64,000 nucleotides of DNA from assembly GCA_029215795.1 (NCBI GenBank), contig JARDYH010000002.1, positions 10,409,001-10,473,000 of the forward strand. Reading direction: 5' to 3'. This stretch comes from Anniella stebbinsi. Lineage: Eukaryota > Chordata > Lepidosauria > Squamata > Anniellidae. A program made the translations under genes and the position numbers. Numbering within the stretch: position 1 is the first letter of the stretch; each line of letters begins with the position of its first letter. The notes beneath the pieces are model-generated. The model did no database searches, was not told where the DNA came from, and saw only the letters and a program-made list of their open reading frames with translations. Below are positions 43,614 to 53,003 of the stretch, one piece after another.

Positions 43614-45182
43614 TAGGGATGTGCACTGGATCGGACCCGATCCACGATCCGAGTCCGGTCCAGTGGGAAATCGGATAAATTATCCGATTTCCGATCCCGC
43701 AGCTGGATCGGCCGATCCAATCCGAACCGGTCCGAAAAAGCTCCGAACCGGTTCGGCGGATCGGCGGGCGCCCACTGGCGCCCACCGCCGCTTCCATTGG
43801 CGGGCGCCAACGGGCGCCCGCCGATGAAAGTGGACAGCGGGGGGGGGAGGAGGGGGGCACTTACCTTCTCGGCCCGGTGGCTCCCGTCCGGCGCCGGCGC
43901 CTACTACTACTAGCAGGCTCCGCGGCCTGCTCTAGGGTGGCGCGCCGGGTGATGTCATCACCCGGCGCGCTACTCTAGAGCAGGCCGCGGAGCCTGCTGG
44001 TAGTAGTAGGCGCCGGCGCCGGACGGGAGCCGCCGGGCCGGGAAGGTAAGGAGGGGGTGCGTGGAGGGGAGGAGGGGGCGCGCGGAGGGGGGAGGGGGGC
44101 CCTTACCTTCCCAGCCCGGCGGCTCCCGTCCGGCGCCGGCGCCTACTACTCCCAGCAGGCTCCGCGGCCTGCTCTAGGGTGGCGCGCCGGGTGATGTCAT
44201 CACCCGGCGCGCTACTCTAGAGCAGGCCGCGGAGCCTGCTGGAAGTAGTAGGCGCCGGCGCCGGCCGGGAGCCGCCGGGCAGGGAAGGTAAGGAGGGGGT
44301 GCGTGGAGGGGAGGAGGGGGCGCGCGGAGGGGGGAGGGGGGAGGGGGGCCCTTACCTGCCCGGCCCGGCGGCTCCCGTCCGGCGCCGGCGCCTACTACTC
44401 CCAGCAGGCTCCGCGGCCTGCTCTAGGGTGGCGCGCCGGGTGATGTCATCACCCGGCGCGCTACTCTAGAGCAGGCCGCGGAGCCTGCTGGAAGTAGTAG
44501 GCGCCGGCGCCGGCCGGGAGCCGCCGGGCCGGGAAGGTAAGGAGGGGGTGCGTGGAGGGGAGGAGGGGGCGCGCGGAGGGGGGAGGGGGGCCCTTACCTG
44601 CCCGGCCCGGCGGCTCCCGTCCGGCGCCGGCGCCTACTACTACCAGCAGGCTCCGCGGCCTGCTCCAGGGTGGCGCGCCGGGTGATGTCATCACCCGGCG
44701 CGCTACTCGAGAGTAGGCCGCGGAGCCCGCTGGTAGTAGCCGCCGGCGCCGGACGGGAGCGGACGGGCCAAGAAGGTAAGCAGTGGCGGGGAAGGGGGCT
44801 TACCCCCCCCCGGAGCCGTCCGCTTCTATCCGCTGGCGCCCGCGGGCGCCAGCGGATGGAAGCGGGCGGCCCCAGGGGGGGTAGGGAGCGCGGGGGAGGG
44901 GGCTTACCTGCCGGGGCCATCCACAGCGGACGGCCCCGGGGGGGGGAGGGAGTTAGGCCCCCCCTTACCCACCCGCCGCCATTTTTTCCTCATAGACTTG
45001 CATTGCAATGCAAGTCTATGGGGAAAAAAATGGCGGCCGATCCAAAAATGTACGATTTTTGGGTCGGGATCGGACTCGATCCGGTCCGGGGGGCCTCCGA
45101 TTTTGTCCGAACCGGTCCGGGACAAAATTGGAGGTCCCGATCCGGGTCCCGATCCGATCCGGGGGGTCCGTGCACACCCCTA
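43614..45182. mobile_element. Family D foldback transposon (hAT-type), extremely GC-rich, perfect 8-bp TSD
   Basis: Ends TAGGGATGTGCACTGGATCG and GTCCGTGCACACCCCTA lie between perfect copies of ATTATTAC (43606-43613, 45183-45190). The 1569-bp interior is dominated by CpG-rich palindromes. Inner borders repeat GATCGGACCCGATCC-type words on both ends, and a perfect palindrome ACTTGCATTGCAATGCAAGT lies near 44996-45015. The long frames found in it are by-products of GC bias. Confidence 0.9.
43840..44780. repeat. Tandem array, about 242-bp period, four units
   Basis: The palindrome GGCGCGCCGGGTGATGTCAT starts at 43939, 44181, 44430 and 44672, giving spacings of 242, 249 and 242 bp. Each unit also contains GCAGGCTCCGCGGCCTGCTC, GGCGCCGGCGCC and a G-rich GGAGGGGGTGCGTGGAGG tract. 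CpG is very frequent, so unmethylated copies would score as a CpG island. Units differ by a few substitutions and a 7-bp length change. Confidence 0.92.
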
Positions 45183-45429
45183 ATTATTACCCCACCATTG
45201 ACTATCATGTTGTCCGAATTCAGCCATTATAACCTCTCCTTATAGGGGAGCTGCTCCATCCCCTCAATCATTTTAGTTGCCATTTTCTGCACTTCTCCCA
45301 ATTCTACGATATCCCTTTTGAGGAGTCCTAGACAATGAACTATATTTCCCTTGACTAGGCTGGAGGGGACAATATTTAAGGCCACTTCATTTGCCTCTTC
45401 TGCTGGGGATGGGGTGAGTGTAGGGAGCG

Positions 45430-45810
45430 GGATTTCTCAACCACTAATGGTACCATTTGGAACTGCCATTTGGGGAATCTCACTCCCCACCAAGGACCCT
45501 GTTGCAGGTCCTTGGCAAAGGATAGGAACCCCCCTCAGCCTTTTTTTTGGCAAGGGAATTTCCCTCCCCATTCAAATGAATGGAGCAATCTCTCCATTCA
45601 CTTGAAAAGTGGGGTGGGGGGGAAGCTGCCCTACTGAAAAACAGCTGGAAGGCAAAGAAGCTCCCTGCCCATCAAAGATCCTGTTACCCCAAGAGCCCTT
45701 AGCAGGGGTTGGGATTTGCCCCATCCAGCCAATATTTTGGGGGGACAGGGAAGTCCCCTCCCTGCATGTGACTGGAGAAACTGCTCCATTCACTTTCAAA
45801 GGGGAGCAAT
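45430..45810. repeat. Diverged tandem pair with internal hairpins
   Basis: Two related blocks share CAAGGGAATTTCCCTCCCC / CAGGGAAGTCCCCTCCCTGC and GGAGCAATCTCTCCATTCAC / GGAGAAACTGCTCCATTCAC. The first contains a near-perfect hairpin, TTCAAATGAATGGAG with CTCCATTCACTTGAA. Family unknown. Confidence 0.5.
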
Positions 45811-47216
45811 AGCCTGGTAGGTCTTCAGCATGGCCGTGCGTCTGCGGTGGACCTGTGGGCATAGCTTTGTGGATGCCAGGACGGAGGCGCCTTGTAGAAA
45901 CAGAGCACATTGTACCCTAAGATACCAAACTGTGATTTGCTGAGACATCTGGTTCCAAAATTAAACACCTGTGGTATAAGTAGAAAAATCTCTTCTGGGT
46001 ACAGTGGCATCAGTGGCATCACCTTCTTTAACCATGCCATTTAGCTCCACCAAAAAATAAAGAAAAAAAAACCTACAGAGAAAATGGCACTTCCCGTCTA
46101 GACTTTGTGCCAAGATACAGGCCAATTTACAACACTAGAGTCGAATATCTGGAGGAAGGTGCCTCTGAGCATCTGCAGAGTGCCTGCTTTCCTCACCACC
46201 ACACAACTGGTGTCTATTCCCTCTCCCTACACCAGGATACCTGTATTTATGTCCTGGTTGTTCTGCAAGAATTCCATTCGCCCCGCCTTCCTCCCAAAAT
46301 GCCTGGCTGTGGCCCAGGTTGGATCACTGGCCTACCTCTAGTCCCAGCACTGTCTACTCTGAGTAGGTTGGGGAAGGCTGCCTTAGAATAAAGGACAGCA
46401 GCGGCGGCAGAAGCAATTCCATTACTGTTGTGTCCTCTTGCTAAATTTTATACCAGAATGCTAGTGGGAGACTCTCACCACTGTCCCCACTGAAAGTGTA
46501 TCGAAATGCCAGTGGAAAGGTCACATGTGGTAGCTTTAAGCCTTTGCCAAATATCAAGCAAAGTTCCTCCCTGCCCCTGTGAAAAACCAACAATGACACA
46601 GAATTTGATATTTCTGCAGCCATGTGAAGTTGTGCTCAGGATCTAAGTAGGACAGAGGCGGAGGAAATTGCAAAGTAAGTATCATATCTTAGTCTGATCT
46701 ACGGTATTGACTGGATAAGTATGGGGCTGAGCGACAAACTCCCCCCAAGTAAAAAGCAAGAGAAGCTTCAGTAGAGGTCCCTTCTCATGCACGGTGGGCA
46801 TGATGCTGCAAGGCCCTTTTTTTAAATGTGAAACCAGACACAAAATGTGAAGTTCCTAAAATAAAATAAAAAGTGTGGTGCTAAAAAGAACCTTTGTGCA
46901 ACTGAAATGTGAAGACATGCAAAAAGTTGTGGTTTGTTACCTAATGTAGAAATGGACTGATAACAATATGAAAAGTAAAGAGAATAGTCCAGGCTTCCAG
47001 AGGACCCTGGACCCAAATCAAGCTTAGCTGTTTCTCCCCAGGGACTCTACTGTTATTCCCCAAAGAGTGTTCACCAATGTTTCAAAGATGAAGGAAATCA
47101 CTCTAGAACATGGGAACCCCTTTCCTGGTAAATCATGGGTAGTTAACAATATGATCTCTATCTACTTACATATGACAAGTCATATGACAAACATATGAAT
47201 GCCCTAAAGCAGCTTT
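45811..47216. other. Unassigned sequence
   Basis: No gene recognised. The frames at 46105-46391 overlap one another and have no conserved domain. Confidence 0.3.
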
Positions 47217-47342
47217 TTCCCAATCTGGTGCCCTCCAGATATTTTGGACTTCAACTCCCATCAGCCTCAGGCAGCATAGACAATGGTCAGGAATGCTGGG
47301 AGTTGTAGTCCAAAACACCTGGAAGGCAGCAAATTGGGGATG
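47217..47342. mobile_element. Family F palindromic repeat
   Basis: CCCAATCTGGTGCCCTCCAG opens and CTGGAAGGCAGCAAATTGGG closes the element; inner arms ACTTCAACTCCCATCAGCC and GCTGGGAGTTGTAGTCC pair. A degenerate second copy follows at 47360-47480. Confidence 0.75.
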
Positions 47343-47359
47343 GCTGCCCTAGGCCAATG

Positions 47360-47480
47360 GTGGGCAGAAGACAGATCTCCAGATGTTTTGGACTTCAACA
47401 TCCAACATTCCAAACCACTGGCCATACTGGCATGATCTTTTGGGAGATGATGTCCCAAATATCTGGAGGACTATCTTCTG
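47360..47480. mobile_element. Family F repeat, degenerate adjacent copy
   Basis: GGCAGAAGACAGATCTCCAG and TTTTGGACTTCAACATCCAA pair loosely with GATGATGTCCCAAATATC and GGACTATCTTCTGCCC. Its outer ends (GGGCAGAAGA) differ from the usual CAACCTGG. Confidence 0.55.
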
Positions 47481-47903
47481 CCCATCCCTGTCTTAGAGCA
47501 CACACTGCTCTTTTCCTTCCTTACACAGCACTCGAATCAACAGAGCAGCTCACTCAGGCAACCTTGCTAGACATACTGAAGAGCTCCCAGAGAGGTCCTA
47601 CTATCATAGAAGGCCATTCTGGGCTGCTCAAGACAAGAAAAGGACTTCAGAAAGAGATTTTTCAGCCATCTGCCCCTGTTGCCTGACTTGTCCAGTCCAG
47701 TCACTTATATCCTAATACCAGACTTTGGAAGAGACAAGTTAAATCACCAGTGAGCAAAACTATCAATTTGCTTAAAGTATTGCTTCATTATTCTCTTACA
47801 GAACATGTCATGGAAGTATTGCTATTTGTTTAAGAGTTGACTTTGGTTGTTCCAGGATGAGGTTTGCATGGTTGCTCTGCTTTGTTTCTGTATCTGTTTT
47901 TTC

Positions 47904-48405
47904 TAGGGCTGTGCAGGACTCCCGATCCGGATCCCAATCTGTCAGGTCTGGATCGGGCCCGATCCGATCCGACTCGGATCCAGATCAGATTTGGATCCAT
48001 GCACAGCACTGCCTCTCACTCTCCTCACTCTCCCCCTCCCTCCCCCCACTCTCCCTGCTCACCTGCTGCCTCCTCCACATCGTCCTGCCGTCATCCTCTC
48101 TCCTTGCTGTGTGCCGCCGCATTTCCCGCTTGTGTTGGGTGATGACATCACCCGACGCGAGCGGAAAATGTGGCAGCACACAGCGAGGAGAAAGGATGAT
48201 GGGGGACAATGCGGAGGAGGCAGCAGGTAAGCAGGGAGAGTGGGGGAGGGAGGGGGAAAGTGAGGAGAACAAGAGGGAGTGCTGTGCATAGATCCAAATT
48301 GGATCCAGATTGTGGATCCAATCTGGAGTGATCCGGCCCCTATCTGATCCGATTCCGATCCGGGATCCACTCTGGATTTGGGATCCGGATCCATGCACAG
48401 CCCTA
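47904..48405. mobile_element. Family D foldback transposon (hAT-type), 502 bp
   Basis: Ends TAGGGCTGTGCAGGACTCCC and ATGCACAGCCCTA lie between GTTTTTTC and GTTTTTTT (7 of 8 match). Interior: GGATCC-rich inverted ends, CT-rich tract and inverse GA-rich tract, and a central GGTGATGACATCACC palindrome. The several long frames here are mirror images caused by the palindrome. Confidence 0.88.
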
Positions 48406-48975
48406 GTTTTTTTCTCTGTTCTTAGTTTGTTTTTATTTTTTAAATTTCCCTCCCTCCAAATGTTAGAGTTCATGATGCCTCTTGCATGAAGCTTAAATAT
48501 AACATTCTTCTGCATCAGCGCAGTCAAATTTCCAGTTCTGGAGTTTCTCCCATTCTATATAGGCTCCTAAATGTTATGGTCTGTGACACCAAACAACAAA
48601 GGTAGCTGTGCATGCACAAGGAAAATGCACAGGTGTGTTGCAGCGATGCACACTAAGTGTGTAAATTACAGCCAGCATACTATAGTGAAGTTCAAACCTT
48701 TCCTTTAAAGAGAAGCCCTGGTGTAGAGTGTGCAATGACCATAGGAATCAAAGTGTTCCATGCATTGTACACGGAGGGAAGCATTGTCTGGCAAACAGCA
48801 GCGGAGAACTGAAATCATTATTAAGAGCTGCACAGTGTCAAGGAAAATTGCTTGTTCCACATCTTGGCCTCTTCTAGCATCATTTTCTAAATTCTGCAGC
48901 AACAAACATTACAAAAAAGAAGTTAAAGAGCCCTCACGTGGGAGAAAACTGTGAAGCCACATAATAAGGCATGGT
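48406..48975. other. Unassigned sequence
   Basis: No gene or repeat recognised. Confidence 0.3.
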
Positions 48976-49295
48976 TAGGGTGACCCTATGGAAAGGAGGA
49001 CAGGGCTTCTGCATTTTTAACAGTTGCATAGAAAAAGGAATTTCAGCAGGTGTCACTTGTATGCATGCAGCACCTGGTGAAATTCCCTCTTCATCACAAC
49101 AGTTAAACCTGCAGGAGCCCTGCCCTCTTTTGTATCTGATCAAGAGCGCAGGGCCCTTGCAGCATTAACTGTTGTGATGAAGAGGGAATTTCATTAGGTG
49201 CTGCGTGCATACAAATGACACCTGCTGAATTTCCCTTTTCTACATGACAGTTAAAGATACAGGAACCCTGTCCTCCTTTCCTTAGGGTCACCCTA
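48976..49295. mobile_element. Family A MITE with perfect 8-bp TSD
   Basis: TAGGGTGACCCTATGGAAAG to CTTTCCTTAGGGTCACCCTA, flanked by GGCATGGT on both sides (48968-48975 and 49296-49303). Third perfect octamer duplication for this family in the window. Confidence 0.92.
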
Positions 49296-49740
49296 GGCAT
49301 GGTAGGAGTGGTTCTAGGGGCCAGGGGCAATGCTGGGGGTCAGACTCAGCTCTAGGGCTGCCAGTTGCCAATCCCCACAGTAAGGCATGAAGGAACGCTT
49401 TGAAAGGCCATAGAACAGAATAACTCAGGAGCCATTGATAGCCGTTCTGGAAGGGGTTTGCAGGCAGAAAGAGAAATGCAATCCAGCCACGGGCTAAATG
49501 AGTTTCCTGTATTCAGTGCCTGTTGGATATGTTACATGACAGCACACAACATTCGGAAGTGGATAGGATAAAGGAAAAAGTGTTTCTGTCCGGCCAGGCA
49601 CTGCAAAGCCGCTGTCAGAAAGAGTCAAAATCACAAAGCAGGGTCACTTCAGGTCCTGTCCCCGGCATCGATTCTTCCACTCTGTAGGGGCCGGGAACAC
49701 AGGCCATGAAAACCAACCACTCAGGAAGTATATCGCAACT

Positions 49741-49860
49741 GTTTGCATCCTTAGGCTTCAATCCTATGCACACTGTCTTGGAAATAAGGGCTCTTGACCT
49801 CTGTGGGACTGACTCCCGAGTAGACATGTACAGGGTTGGGCTGTCAGTGAATCCCCCTCT
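49741..49860. repeat. Copy of dispersed lizard-type repeat
   Basis: TTCAATCCTATGCACACTGT and GGACTGACTCCCGAGTAGAC match the words seen near 545 and 20545. Short and diverged. Confidence 0.4.
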
Positions 49861-49924
49861 TGGTTCAGCAGACTACCATGGAAAAGGCCTTTTCCATGGC
49901 ATTGTCGAAGTATTTTCCCAGAGA

Positions 49925-50208
49925 TAGGGTGGTCAGTTGCGTAGAAAAGGGAATTTCAGCAGGTGACATTTGAATGCATGCAGCACCTGGCGAAATTCCC
50001 TCTTCATCACAGCAGTTAAAGTTGCAGGAGCCCTGCCCTCCTTTGTATCTGGTCTCTCCAGTATAGCCCCTGCAGCATGAACTGTTGTGATGAAGAGAGG
50101 ACTTCACCAGGTGCTGCAATCATACAAATGACCCCTGCTGAAATTCCCTTTTCTATACAACTGTTAAAGATACAGGCGCCCGGTCCTCCTTTCCATATGG
50201 TCACCCTG
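49925..50208. mobile_element. Family A MITE, left arm deleted
   Basis: The left end TAGGGTGGTCAGTTGCGTAG lacks about 35 bp of the outer arm. The right end CCATATGGTCACCCT is complete. Confidence 0.82.
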
Positions 50209-50210
50209 TT

Positions 50211-50375
50211 TAAGAACATAAGAAGAGCCATGTTGGATCAGACCAAGGGTCCATCTAGTCCAGCATTCTATTCACACAAGTAGCCAACCAGCTGTTAGCT
50301 GGGGGACCCACAAGCAGGACATGAATACAACAGCACTCTCCCACCCATGTTCCCCAACAACTGGTGTACATCCCC
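50211..50375 (-). mobile_element. CR1 LINE 3' end
   Basis: AAGAACATAAGAAGAGCCAT, CAGACCAAGGGTCCATCTAG and ACCCATGTTCCCCAACAACT reproduce the 25014 copy. It starts directly after a family A MITE; only about 165 bp remain. Confidence 0.85.
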
Positions 50376-50701
50376 CAGTGGGAAGTAACATGGTATCTCT
50401 TAAATGTCATTTTGCTACGTAGCACTTAAAAGAAGAAAGGCCATACTGGACCATAAAAGGCTTCTTGTGGAGTTTGGCAAGATTTATTGTTGTAGTAAAT
50501 GTAACAGGTGACTCTTGTGTATGACAGTCACTTCTTATTATAAAACCCCTCTGCAGTAAAACTGTTAATAGGAATTGAGGTCTTTTTCTGGATGAAATAA
50601 GGTTTTAAAAAATGGCATCAGTTTGGCATTTCCCTCCTAAAGCAAAATGTTGATTTGGATTTTGGGCTTTTGTCAGTTGCATTGCATAATAGACCCACAC
50701 A

Positions 50702-50704
<3 letters not shown>

Positions 50705-50766
<62 letters not shown>
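50705..50766. repeat. (TC)n microsatellite
   Basis: About 62 bases of perfect TC. The Arg-Glu reading frame across it is an artefact. Confidence 0.95.
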
Positions 50767-50769
<3 letters not shown>

Positions 50770-50796
50770 TTGTGTATGTCTTTGTATATCTTTATC

Positions 50797-51093
50797 TAGG
50801 CTGACCATATGAAAAGGAGCACAGGGCTCCTGTATCTTTAACAGTTGTATTAAAAGGGGAATTTCAGCAGGTATGACTTGTATGCATGCAGCACCTGGTG
50901 AAATGCCCTCTTCATCAAAATCAGAGTGACCAGATACAAAAGAGGGCAGGGCTCCTGCAGCTTTAAATGTTGTGATGAAGAAGCAATATCACCAGGTGCT
51001 GCATGCGTACCAATGACACCTGCTGAAATTCCCCTTTCAATACAACTGTTAAAGATACAGGAGCTTTGTCCTCCTTTCCAGGTGGTCACCCTA
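50797..51093. mobile_element. Family A MITE, internal deletion
   Basis: Left end TAGGCTGACCATATGAAAAG (A1 type), body with GCAGCACCTGGTGAAATGCC (A2 type), right end CAGGTGGTCACCCTA. The mixed diagnostic bases suggest an intermediate or recombinant copy. The junction loses part of the first half-unit. Confidence 0.82.
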
Positions 51094-51113
51094 GGAAGGT
51101 AAGAACATTGCAT

Positions 51114-51323
51114 TCCTTCTTCAACGCAACAGTTAAAGCTGCAGGAGCCCTTCCCTCTTGACCAGTTGCAAAAGAGGGCAGGGCTCCTGAAGCTTTAACT
51201 GTTGTGAGGAAGAGGGAATTTCACCAGGTGTTGCATGCATAGAAATGACACCTGCTGAAATTCCCCTTTCAATACAACTGTTAAAGATACAGGAGCCCTG
51301 TCCTCCTTTCCATTTGGTCACCC
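51114..51323. mobile_element. Family A MITE, partial copy adjacent to the previous one
   Basis: Begins in mid-unit with CCTTCTTCAACGCAACAGTT, passes the junction TGACCAGTTGCAAAAGAGGG and ends CCATTTGGTCACCCC, directly followed by a CTAT microsatellite. Confidence 0.8.

Positions 51324-51409
<86 letters not shown>
51324..51409. repeat. (CTAT)n followed by (GA)n
   Basis: About twelve CTAT units (51324-51372) pass into a GA run (51373-51409). The tract begins at the CCCTA end of the transposon, whose last bases could have seeded the CTAT repeat. Confidence 0.93.
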
Positions 51410-51412
<3 letters not shown>

Positions 51413-51599
51413 TAGACAATAGATTTCAGTTTGGGGGTGTCTTGTGCCGTGTTTGTGTAGCGGCCCTCTTCCGAAAGGATTGTTTTGGTTTCTCGTTGCC
51501 TGAACAAACAATACACGCCACCGATTGCTTCCTTGCCCCCTTCTGCCATCTCAGCCCATGCGTGCGCAGCGGTGCAGGACAGAGCCATCCCTGGCAGAG

Positions 51600-51830
51600 C
51601 CGCAGTTTCTTCTAAGGCAGGAGTCCTGTCATCTATCATGAGTTAAGTATGAGCTGCCCCGGTAGCTGTCAAAGGAGGCCCTGCTGATCTGCTTGAGAGC
51701 TAATTAGCATGCCTGGTGCTGCGCGTCGGGATTTGGGGAGGTCGCCGGCAGCTGTGCAAACCTGTGTGGAAAAAATCCACGCCTGCAAAAGACAGGAAGG
51801 CCTCCATTTGAAGTGCAAAAGCCTGTTCTG
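51600..51830. promoter_or_regulatory. Candidate conserved non-coding segment
   Basis: Repeat-free, with GAGAGCTAATTAGCATGCC (homeodomain-type TAATTA, palindromic GCTAATTAGC) and E-box-like CAGCTG in GGCAGCTGTGC. Regulatory role is inferred, not shown. Confidence 0.25.
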
Positions 51831-52181
51831 AGGATATGGGAGCTTAGCTAGAATTAGAGAAACCCAAGTCCTGTACGATTCAGTGGGGGGGTGGGGGGAA
51901 GGGAGTGCTGGACCTGTTGAATGTTTGCCTGTTGCGCAATTGCTATAAAGCTATAGAGCCCCTGTCAGAGAAAAGGCCGTATTTGGAATTTGTGCCCCAA
52001 TTTTCTATTTGCATTCTTGGTCTGCGTATACCCCCAGATTACTACACAGAGATGTAAGAAAAGATCTGATAGATTAGTGTCCTGTGGCCAGTCAGATATT
52101 TCTGGAAAGCCCACAAGCTTTCCAGAAACACCCATGTCAAGGAAACATCCTCCCATAAAGCCAGATAAACTGAATAGAAGC

Positions 52182-52204
52182 AGTGTGTGTGTGTGTGTGT
52201 GTGT
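52182..52204. repeat. (GT)n microsatellite
   Basis: About 23 bases of GT followed by a G-run. Confidence 0.9.
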
Positions 52205-52249
52205 GGGGGGTTGATGTAAACAGAGGAACATGTCTTTGAAACCACTGTA

Positions 52250-53003
52250 GTTGTTGCTGGGAGTGCTCTTGAGTCAGAGCCTATCTACACTACTGCTTTA
52301 AAACGGTTTATTACAGTTTTAAACTGGTTAATAACGCTTTTGGCTCAGCTGCTGATATGGAACGTTTATCAACATTCCAACTGCACAGATGTTTTAAGAA
52401 GCTTTCAGCATGCAAGGCTGAGGGGCAGGTGGGGCTGTGTGCTATTGATTAGAGATGGTTCAGTAGGTATGGGGCATTAAGAGCTGCAGCGGTCAAGATT
52501 GGAACCCTGCAGATCAGACGCCATGTCCTAATCCTTGTGCCAACTGGGCTTGTCGATTAGGTGGGATGGGAGGGCTACAAGCAGTTCCAATTGGGACGTT
52601 CACAACATGGCCTGCAGTCCTGCTGGTCTTGCAAGGCAGGTGATGCTGGAAAGCAGGTCATGTGCCACTGGCTGCTATAAAGCTCCCAGATCTGCTCTTT
52701 TCCCTCAGTCCGAGAAGCCTATTGCTGGGGAATACCGTTGACTTCTCTGTGTGCTACCAGCCAACAGAAGAATGGGAAGGCACCGGCATAGGTCGAAAAG
52801 AAGAACTCAAAAGTTGTGCTTAAATCTGTTTATTGTCCCTGTGTGCTTTTGACTGGGACTCTTCTCCAGGGACAGCTGGATCAGTTTAGATCATGCAGAA
52901 TTGCTTTCGCTGCCTTGAAGAAACCAACTCAACTGCCCCTGAAGAAGAATTGTCTGACTCAAAATGCGTCATGGTTAATGCACTGTTTTATGTGCTACTT
53001 TTG
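52250..53003. other. Unassigned sequence
   Basis: No gene recognised. GGTTTATTACAGTTTTAAAC and nearby inverted words at 52300-52345 hint at a small MITE but no ends could be set. Confidence 0.3.

Larger units (their letters stand above)
43421..45225. mobile_element. Family B element with ATT duplication, carrying a family D element
   Basis: Left end GGCTGAATTCAGACGACAC and right end ATGTTGTCCGAATTCAGCC are inverted, with ATT on both sides (43418-43420, 45226-45228). Only about 235 bp are family B; the rest is the nested element at 43614-45182. Confidence 0.85.
42976..45340 (-). mobile_element. CR1 LINE 3' region, split by a family B element
   Basis: Minus-strand CR1: the frame at 43092-43385 contains RKDFFTQRIVKLWNWLP and LDGFKGGLE, near the ORF2 C-terminus. 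The CR1 word CCCAGACATTATAACC is broken at 43420/45226 by the family B element. Beyond it the copy continues (TCATTTTAGTTGCCATTTTC, TACGATATCCCTTTTGAGG). It lacks the terminal 85 bp present at 25014. Confidence 0.85.

Noticed and set aside
43840..44780. CRISPR-like array
   Set aside because: Vertebrate context, 242-bp palindromic units without short unique spacers.
43603..45245. Many overlapping frames of 70-190 codons on both strands
   Set aside because: They come from GC-rich palindromic repeats of a family D element; both strands give similar Pro/Arg/Gly-rich products with no domains.
47857..48527. Frames of 92-180 codons on both strands
   Set aside because: Mirror-image products of a palindromic transposon with CT/GA tracts.
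50605..50808. Minus-strand frame with Arg-Glu repeats
   Set aside because: Translation of a (TC)n microsatellite.
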